From Eudoraea sp. (GTDB lineage Bacteria; Bacteroidota; Bacteroidia; Flavobacteriales; Flavobacteriaceae), in NCBI GenBank assembly GCA_013041785.1, contig JABDRK010000218.1, forward strand, positions 1-10,623: DNA of 10,623 nucleotides, read 5' to 3'. Positions 1 to 5,699 of the stretch are shown here, one piece after another. A program made the position numbers and the translations under genes. Position 1 is the first letter of the stretch. The number at the start of each line of letters is the position of its first letter. The notes under the pieces are model-generated. The model saw only the letters and a program-made list of their open reading frames with translations, did not search any database and had not been told where the DNA came from.

Positions 1-457
1 CTTTCTCTATTGCAAGTGTTGGGTATGCTGTATTTCTGAATGTTAGCTTTGCGGCAGTATAAGCAGGTCGTTTTTCATGTTCCAGATTATCGAAAGGCGG
101 TTTTAGGAATTCGTTTTTACTATAAAATTTCAATACTAGGATCTCCCTTGAAGTATTTTCCATCATATCCTTCAGGAACCTTTGATCCACCTCATCATAC
201 AAACCATCAAACACTATTTCCTCGCAAAACAAGCCATAATTAAGCGCAACCTGAGCTAGCATTATGGAAGCCAAGTTCACGTCTCTAGGCCTGGTTTTGT
301 CAAAATATATAGAATTATAGGTGTATATCAACTGATTACTGACCCTGCTCCCGTCTCTGTGAATCACCGTATAGGTCGCTTTAACCCTTTTAGGCTCAAC
401 TGTGACTTCATGAACCAGCATTTGTTGAAATACTACCAGATCTGAAATTCGTGCCAT
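1..457 (-). CDS. Unrecognised conserved-looking protein, N-terminal 152 residues (partial, runs off left edge)
   Basis: Read on the minus strand from the ATG at 457-455, the frame stays open for 152 codons and leaves the window without a stop, so the C-terminal part is missing. The fragment starts MARISDLVVF, has no signal peptide or membrane segment, and looks like a soluble cytoplasmic domain. It contains a beta-rich stretch (about 25-55), a helix-like stretch with ALNYGLFCEEIVFDGLYDEVD (about 71-91) and then ENTSREILV (about 100-108). The frame is open upstream to about 550 but holds no ATG there; TTG at 466 is the nearest alternative start. I do not recognise the family. The layout faintly recalls the N-terminal part of PP-loop/MurL-like proteins, but no diagnostic motif lies in the visible portion. 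It is divergent from the 686 gene. Confidence is for its being a real gene, not for any function. Confidence 0.72.
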   Translation of the reverse strand, partial: MARISDLVVFQQMLVHEVTVEPKRVKATYTVIHRDGSRVSNQLIYTYNSIYFDKTRPRDVNLASIMLAQVALNYGLFCEEIVFDGLYDEVDQRFLKDMMENTSREILVLKFYSKNEFLKPPFDNLEHEKRPAYTAAKLTFRNTAYPTLAIEK

Positions 458-477
458 AATATTCAAAGAGTATGAAG

Positions 478-525
478 TTAGATTAATTTTTGATTCAGTG
501 ACGGACAGTTCATATTCCCTCCTCC
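478..525 (-). other. Leader mini-ORF with strong Shine-Dalgarno match upstream of the left-edge gene
   Basis: On the minus strand GGAGGAGGG (525-517) sits 3 bases before an ATG at 513-511. That ATG opens an 11-codon frame, MNCPSLNQKLI, ending in TAA at 480-478, 20 bases before the ATG of the left-edge gene and out of frame with it. Strong Shine-Dalgarno sequences are uncommon in Bacteroidota, so this may be chance, a translated leader peptide, or a sign that the annotated start of the downstream gene needs review. Confidence 0.25.
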
Positions 526-655
526 ACAACCAGTTAAAGGTAGTATTTTTTTAACAGTAAGAAATTTAAAAAACACTCTGATAGCCCATAATTATTGATT
601 TTAACCGCAGTGGCTTACTTTAAAAAATTAACACCTTTTCAATGTTTTATTCAAA

Positions 656-663
656 TAATTTTG
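656..663 (+). promoter_or_regulatory. Candidate Bacteroidota -7 promoter box (TAATTTTG)
   Basis: TAATTTTG fits the Bacteroidota TAnnTTTG element exactly and ends 22 bases before the ATG at 686, giving a plausible short leader. No convincing TTG -33 element lies at the expected distance upstream, so the call rests on the -7 box and its position. It would drive the serine hydrolase at 686 and, through a very short gap, the transporter gene after it. A GAGG at 677-680, 5 bases before the ATG, could act as a weak ribosome binding site. Confidence 0.38.
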
Positions 664-685
664 CGTTCTTAAATGTGAGGTTATT

Positions 686-1606
686 ATGAAAATTAAGGTT
701 TTACTTTTGTCTGTTATATCCCTTTGCTCCGGATGGCTTCCAGCACAGGGTGATTTACCATTGTCGGTTTCGCCTTCAAAGATCAGACCCCTTCGTTCTT
801 TGGTGGATACAACGCTGCAAATGAGTCTCGAGAACCAGGTACTTAAAAACCCTCAGTGGAAAAAACTCATCGATTCTAAAAGAATGGCCATTGGCCTGGT
901 TGACCTGCGCGATCCTGAAAATGTTCGGTTTGCAAGGATCAATGGCAATCATATGATGTATGCCGCCAGTCTGCCAAAAATTGCAATTCTTCTTGCAGCC
1001 ACTGATGCCATTGAAAAAGGTGAATTACAGGAGACAGCTGAAGTGAAAAAGGACATGCGTCTGATGATTAGTAAATCGGATAACAAGGCCTCGACACGAA
1101 TGATAGACCGGGTAGGATATGAAAAAATAGAATCGGTAATGACAGATCCGATTTACGAATTTTATGATGAAGAAACGGGTGGTGGTCTGTGGGTTGGTAA
1201 ACGTTACGGTGGAGGGGGTGACACCAACAGAGAACCCCTGAAAAATCTCAGCCATGCAGCAACGGTTACTCAGGTAAGCAGGTTTTATTATCTATTGGCT
1301 AATGGAAAACTGGTAAATAGAGAACGATCTGCCCAGATGCTCGATATTCTTGAAAATCCTGAACTTCACCATAAATTTGTGAATACCCTGAATGTTCTGG
1401 CACCAGATGCCCGTATTTTCAGAAAATCGGGTTCGTGGAGAAATTACCATTCAGATTCAGCTCTGGTTTGGGGTGTGGATAAGAACAGGAGGTATATCTT
1501 AGTGGCACTTATTGATGACCCGGCGGGTGAACAGATCATTCGTGGTCTGGTAAAGCCGATTGAAACCGCTATGAAAAATTACAGGAATTACCGGAAAGTT
1601 AAATAG
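686..1606 (+). CDS. Exported class A beta-lactamase-like serine hydrolase
   Basis: The 306-residue protein begins with a Sec signal peptide: basic MKIK, hydrophobic LLLSVISL, likely cleavage near LPAQ-G about residue 21. The mature part carries the three motifs of the beta-lactamase/penicillin-binding fold in order: SLPK at 95-98 (nucleophile Ser95, Lys98), SDN at 131-133 and KSG at 247-249. Length suits class A enzymes. I cannot find the omega-loop ExxN that class A beta-lactamases use for deacylation; the region between SDN and KSG instead has a glycine-rich stretch (GGGG, 175-178). It may therefore be a peptidase, esterase or penicillin-binding-like hydrolase in the periplasm rather than an antibiotic-resistance enzyme. 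Its stop lies 13 bases before the transporter ATG, so the two are probably cotranscribed. A divergent relative is encoded at 4436-5695. The fold is well supported; the substrate is unknown. Confidence 0.88.
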   Translation: MKIKVLLLSVISLCSGWLPAQGDLPLSVSPSKIRPLRSLVDTTLQMSLENQVLKNPQWKKLIDSKRMAIGLVDLRDPENVRFARINGNHMMYAASLPKIAILLAATDAIEKGELQETAEVKKDMRLMISKSDNKASTRMIDRVGYEKIESVMTDPIYEFYDEETGGGLWVGKRYGGGGDTNREPLKNLSHAATVTQVSRFYYLLANGKLVNRERSAQMLDILENPELHHKFVNTLNVLAPDARIFRKSGSWRNYHSDSALVWGVDKNRRYILVALIDDPAGEQIIRGLVKPIETAMKNYRNYRKVK

Positions 1607-1619
1607 ATAACCTTTGACA

Positions 1620-4439
1620 ATGCTTCTTCAGGAACTCTTAAATAAATCCTTTAATATAAGAGAGGGCGAATTTAAGATATCCTTCCTTATGCAGCTCTAT
1701 GTGTTTTTGATCATCACTAGTCTGTTGATCATAAAACCAACTGTAAATTCTTTATTTCTTTCTGAACTTGGGGTTGAGAATCTTCCGGTAGCTTTTCTCC
1801 TGATTGCCGTGGTTGCTTATTTCAGTTCGTATTTCTATTCAAAAGCACTTGCCAGACTATCACTCCGCAAGGTCATTGAAACAACTCTTGGTATCACTAT
1901 TGTCATCCTCGCCACCCTAACGGTTCTATTAAAAATGAATCTGCTAAATGCCTGGATGCTATATGTATTCTATGTTTGGGTAGCTATCCATGCGGTATTG
2001 TCGGCTTCTCAATTCTGGGTTCTGGCCAATCTCGTTTTTAATCCAAGGGAGGCTAAAAGACTGTTTGGATTCATAGGCGCAGGTGCCATCCTGGGAGGTA
2101 TCTTTGGCGGTTATCTTACCTCAATCCTGGCACCAGTAATTGGGAATGACAATATATTTTTTCTTGCCATAGGTCTTCTTGTCCTTTGCATCCCATTGTT
2201 GAATAAAATTTGGAGGCTGAGGGTAATAAATTTGAATAAATTCAAAGCGCAGAAACGAAAATTGCGGGATGGGGACAACCCTTTATGGTTAATCAGAAAT
2301 TCAAAACACCTGAGTTATCTTGCCTCCATCCTGGGTATAAGTGTTCTGGTAGCAAAGTTAGTAGACTATCAGTTCAGTGATTTCGCCTCGGCTGCAATCC
2401 TCGATCCTGACGATCTCACTGCATTTTTTGCATTCTGGTTCTCAACTTTCAACTTGTTGTCTCTTGGAATCCAGTTATTTATCACCCATCGTGTTGTTGG
2501 GGTCTGGGGGGTAGGTATCTCCATGCTACTCCTTCCCCTTGGAATTCTGGCAGGATGCCTCCTTTTTCTGGTTTTTCCCGAATTGGCGATAATCATCTTT
2601 ATTAAAGCAGTTGACGGGTCTTTTAAACAATCTGTGAATAAGAGTGCAATGGAACTTCTGGCATTACCTCTATCTTTTGATTTAAAAAACAAAACAAAGT
2701 CTTATATCGATGTGGTTATAGACAGTTTTGCAACAGGCATTGCAGGTTTTATTCTTATTTTCTTAGTCCGAGGACTTGAGCTCCCTTCACTTTATATCAC
2801 AGGAATTATCATAATTCTTTTGATTGTATGGATATATTTTATTTACAAGGTAAGGGGAGAATACTTTCAAACTTTTCGCGATAACCTTTCGATGGCTTTA
2901 AGGCCGAACGAGAAAGCAAAGAAAATTAACCCGAAAAAAAGATCGATCCTCAACGGGATGAAAAAAGTATTTGATGAAGGTACTGAGGCCCAAATCTTAT
3001 TTATGCTGGGGAAACTCCGTGAGATCAATGACAATCGATTTATGCCAGAAGTGCAGGAACTTCTTAAACACCCATCAAACAAAGTAAAAACTGCGGCTAT
3101 TCAAAATTTCTACTTTTTAAACAATACTTCCCTGACAACAGAAGTATCTCAGCTTTTATCATCCGGCGATGAAGAATTAATTACGGCAACTCTCGACTAT
3201 TTACTATTGCATGCGAGCGAGGACAGGGGTATCGTATTCGACAACTATTTAGAGCATAATGATCCTGTAATCTCCCGGGCTGCCTTATTTTGCCTGGCAA
3301 AAGAAGCCCGTGATAATCCTACCCTGCATCATCACTACGCATTAAAAGAAAGAATTGCACAGAGCATCCAATCTGAACGAGAAAAAGGAGCTAATTTCCT
3401 TTACGCACCTACCATGATGAATACCATAGGGGCGGCAAATATTCCGGAATTTTACCCGGTTTTATCTCAGGCCTTAAAAAGTCGGGATGAAAATCATCAG
3501 CGTGCGGCAATCAGGGCTATCGGACTGAGCATACACCCTCACTTTCTTCCTGAGCTATTACCCTTTTTATCCAACAAATCGTTAAGGGTTCATGTTACGG
3601 AAGCACTAATTCCTTATGGCCCGCAACTGGTCCCCTATTTAATAGATGTAATTCATAACAGGACTATCTCACTTCAATTATGCCGACTTATACCGGGAGT
3701 ATTCCGGTCTATTCCATCCCAAAGTGCAGTTAATGCCCTGATGGGTTTACTGGAGGACCCTGATCTTACCATCAGGCAGGAAGCCATTAGGTCACTCAGT
3801 GATATCAAAAAAAATCACCCTGAGATTCGATTTGATCATCTGAAAGTAGTTCGAAAAATACTGGAGGAATGCAAAATGTATCACCAGACACTTTCAGCTA
3901 TGCACAGCCAGATCATTATATCATTTCGAAATAGAACAAAATCCAGACAACTCGTTAGTGATGAAGAACGGGAAGCTCGCACTAGTTTACTCGAAATTCT
4001 CGAAAGAAGGCTCGATGCTGGCCTGGAAAGAATCTTTAAATTACTGGGATTAAAATACAGTCCGAATGAGATTGAAATCGCATACGAAGGAATTCTCAGT
4101 GATCAGCATGACGCACAGACCCGCGCTATTGAATATCTCGATAACCTATTATACGGTGATCTTAAAAGGAAGTTATTGCCGATTATTGAAGAAAGTAGCC
4201 TCGATATAACTTCTGAGGAAGTTCAGCAGCGACTGATTTCCAAGGTTCCTTCAGAATATGAATGCTTTCAAATTCTGCTCGGTTCTTATGATCATAAATT
4301 AAAACTCGCTGTTTTATACCTAATTAGAAAGCAGAGAAATCCCAAATATGTCCCCCTCGTTGAACAGATTCTCACTACAGGTGATGAGAGAGTGGTAGAA
4401 TTTGCCAGGAAGACCCTGGAACACCTAAGATCGATTTAA
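1620..4439 (+). CDS. NTT/Tlc-like (MFS-type) nucleotide transporter fused to C-terminal HEAT repeats
   Basis: From the ATG at 1620 the product has 939 residues; a TTG at 1614 in the same frame would add two residues and is less likely. About residues 18-410 are a polytopic membrane domain of roughly 11-12 hydrophobic helices. It includes EAKRLFGFIGAGAILGGIFGG (about 144-164), which resembles the conserved loop of NTT/Tlc nucleotide carriers and their bacterial relatives. After a basic linker (about 428-445, rich in Lys) comes about 490 residues of helical pairs typical of HEAT repeats, e.g. LPELLPFLSNKSLRVHVTEA and VNALMGLLEDPDLTIRQEA, probably cytoplasmic and used for protein contacts. NTT homologues with HEAT tails are known from free-living bacteria, to my knowledge. 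ATP/ADP exchange is not proven; nucleotide, other phosphorylated substrate, or sensor role are all possible. The gene follows the serine hydrolase closely and ends in convergent overlap with the minus-strand operon. Confidence 0.8.
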   Translation: MLLQELLNKSFNIREGEFKISFLMQLYVFLIITSLLIIKPTVNSLFLSELGVENLPVAFLLIAVVAYFSSYFYSKALARLSLRKVIETTLGITIVILATLTVLLKMNLLNAWMLYVFYVWVAIHAVLSASQFWVLANLVFNPREAKRLFGFIGAGAILGGIFGGYLTSILAPVIGNDNIFFLAIGLLVLCIPLLNKIWRLRVINLNKFKAQKRKLRDGDNPLWLIRNSKHLSYLASILGISVLVAKLVDYQFSDFASAAILDPDDLTAFFAFWFSTFNLLSLGIQLFITHRVVGVWGVGISMLLLPLGILAGCLLFLVFPELAIIIFIKAVDGSFKQSVNKSAMELLALPLSFDLKNKTKSYIDVVIDSFATGIAGFILIFLVRGLELPSLYITGIIIILLIVWIYFIYKVRGEYFQTFRDNLSMALRPNEKAKKINPKKRSILNGMKKVFDEGTEAQILFMLGKLREINDNRFMPEVQELLKHPSNKVKTAAIQNFYFLNNTSLTTEVSQLLSSGDEELITATLDYLLLHASEDRGIVFDNYLEHNDPVISRAALFCLAKEARDNPTLHHHYALKERIAQSIQSEREKGANFLYAPTMMNTIGAANIPEFYPVLSQALKSRDENHQRAAIRAIGLSIHPHFLPELLPFLSNKSLRVHVTEALIPYGPQLVPYLIDVIHNRTISLQLCRLIPGVFRSIPSQSAVNALMGLLEDPDLTIRQEAIRSLSDIKKNHPEIRFDHLKVVRKILEECKMYHQTLSAMHSQIIISFRNRTKSRQLVSDEEREARTSLLEILERRLDAGLERIFKLLGLKYSPNEIEIAYEGILSDQHDAQTRAIEYLDNLLYGDLKRKLLPIIEESSLDITSEEVQQRLISKVPSEYECFQILLGSYDHKLKLAVLYLIRKQRNPKYVPLVEQILTTGDERVVEFARKTLEHLRSI
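4436..4439. other. Shared TTAA holding both stop codons of convergent genes
   Basis: The plus-strand stop TAA is 4437-4439 and the minus-strand stop TAA is read from 4438-4436. The two genes thus end inside one palindromic TTAA, leaving no intergenic space for a terminator. I see no obvious hairpin with a T-run just inside either gene end. Confidence 0.95.
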
Positions 4440-5695
4440 CCTTTTCGGATCACCCTATCTATAGCAGAGGCGAGGTATAAATGGTCGGAGGCCGAATTCT
4501 TTCTTAGCACGTTAGACATTAGGACAACTATATACCTGCAATTATCCGGGTGTTCCACGATGATAACCGAGTTCATAAAATTCTGCACATTCCCCTCATA
4601 CTTTCCACATGGTTCTCCTTTACTTCGATCACATTTATAAAGACTGCCGGATTTAAAATAAACCGCTGCTTCTTTTAATGCCGGCGATTGAGCATATCGT
4701 ATCCGCCTGTCGGTCATATACATCAACCTTTTCATTTCCAGGCTGGAATTCTCATCTATCACATTGCCCTGTTCTAATTGGACCAAAAATTTCATCAGTC
4801 CTAAAGGAGTACCTATACTTCCGCCTTTATCACCAACATAAGTGTTAGCGCCCCTGGTAAAAAAACTTCCCAACCGCCATTCGTCGTGTCCAATACCCAG
4901 GTTGCGAAGAGGGAGGTTTACCACATCATTCGCCAGGTCTGTCAACTCCTTTTTGGCGGTTTCCTTAAAATAGGCCTGGGATTCTTCTTCTGTCAGATTG
5001 GGATATGCCTGACCAAAAGCTGCCATCAACAAGGCCTCACGCCAAACAACACTGGCTGCACCATTATTACTTACCGATAACATATGATCTGTCCATTCGA
5101 ATAAGGTAAATACATCCGAGGCTATCACCTGCCTTTTAACAAGGGTGTTCTTTTCGATATCGTAAATGGGAATAGTGTGTTCATCAGTCAGAGCCCATAC
5201 CCCTGCTTTTACGGTTTTAGTCTTTAGCAATTCAATTCTTTTATCCCAGTCCTCAGGATAAATCTTTTGTAACTGGTCAAAAAGGGCCACGAGAACAGCA
5301 ATTTTACCTACACTTCCCGGCTGATAGCCCAGGGTCTCATTCCTATGGGCATATCGGGTTTGGGTGGGATCAGATATGTCAAGGATACTCAGGGAATAGC
5401 TCTTATCCAATCCACGAAATAAAGTAGATATTTCAGCCTGTAATCCTTTATCTTCCTTAAAAAAGGAGCTGATACTATCATTGCGTTGCGGTAGGAGAAT
5501 TAGATTAATCTCCTCCCACGATTTCATTGCTCCGGCAAGTAATGGGGTTGTCGACTTAATCGTTCCATCCTTTATAAGCTCCAGTCTTTTAAGCCTTTTT
5601 ATGCCGGTGCGTTCATAGCCGTCTATGGGATAGAAAAGAAAGATACCCATTAGTGCTATTATCGGAAGATAGAGGTGTTTTGTCAAGATCTGCAT
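4436..5695 (-). CDS. Second envelope serine hydrolase, beta-lactamase/PBP-like
   Basis: The 419-residue protein starts with a hydrophobic segment (about 8-23, LYLPIIALMGIFLFYP) with no clear signal peptidase site, so it is an uncleaved anchor or an atypical signal; the catalytic part should lie in the periplasm. Active-site motifs are in order: SVGK at 128-131 (Ser128, Lys131), SNN at 209-211 and KSG at 348-350. SNN replaces the SDN of class A beta-lactamases and of the 686 gene. Two cysteines (355 and 363) just after KSG could form a disulfide. It is about 110 residues longer than its relative at 686, mainly between the SxxK and KSG motifs. No ExxN deacylation motif is evident. It is last in the minus-strand operon, starting one base after the stop of the dikinase-like gene, which suggests translational coupling and a shared task. 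Substrate unknown. Confidence 0.86.
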   Translation of the reverse strand: MQILTKHLYLPIIALMGIFLFYPIDGYERTGIKRLKRLELIKDGTIKSTTPLLAGAMKSWEEINLILLPQRNDSISSFFKEDKGLQAEISTLFRGLDKSYSLSILDISDPTQTRYAHRNETLGYQPGSVGKIAVLVALFDQLQKIYPEDWDKRIELLKTKTVKAGVWALTDEHTIPIYDIEKNTLVKRQVIASDVFTLFEWTDHMLSVSNNGAASVVWREALLMAAFGQAYPNLTEEESQAYFKETAKKELTDLANDVVNLPLRNLGIGHDEWRLGSFFTRGANTYVGDKGGSIGTPLGLMKFLVQLEQGNVIDENSSLEMKRLMYMTDRRIRYAQSPALKEAAVYFKSGSLYKCDRSKGEPCGKYEGNVQNFMNSVIIVEHPDNCRYIVVLMSNVLRKNSASDHLYLASAIDRVIRKG

Positions 5696-5699
5696 TTTA
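5693..5699 (-). promoter_or_regulatory. Stop-start junction TAA-A-ATG (translational coupling)
   Basis: On the minus strand the dikinase-like gene ends in TAA (5699-5697), then one base, then the ATG of the serine hydrolase (5695-5693). No Shine-Dalgarno sequence is seen, so reinitiation by the same ribosome is likely and the two proteins are probably made in linked amounts. Confidence 0.6.

Larger units (their letters stand above)
458..685. other. Divergent intergenic region
   Basis: This AT-rich stretch separates the leftward partial gene from the rightward serine hydrolase gene. It holds the candidate plus-strand promoter box at 656-663 and the minus-strand mini-ORF at 478-525. A weak minus-strand box, TACCTTTA (542-535), differs from TAnnTTTG at its last base and has no clear -33 TTG partner. 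I see no strong hairpin, tRNA or riboswitch. Confidence 0.6.

Noticed and set aside
40..243. Plus-strand 67-codon frame near the left edge
   Set aside because: It lies opposite the open minus-strand partial gene, which has far more protein-like composition.
1614..1619. TTG at 1614 as the start of the transporter gene
   Set aside because: An ATG follows two codons later; neither has a ribosome binding site, and ATG is the more probable start.
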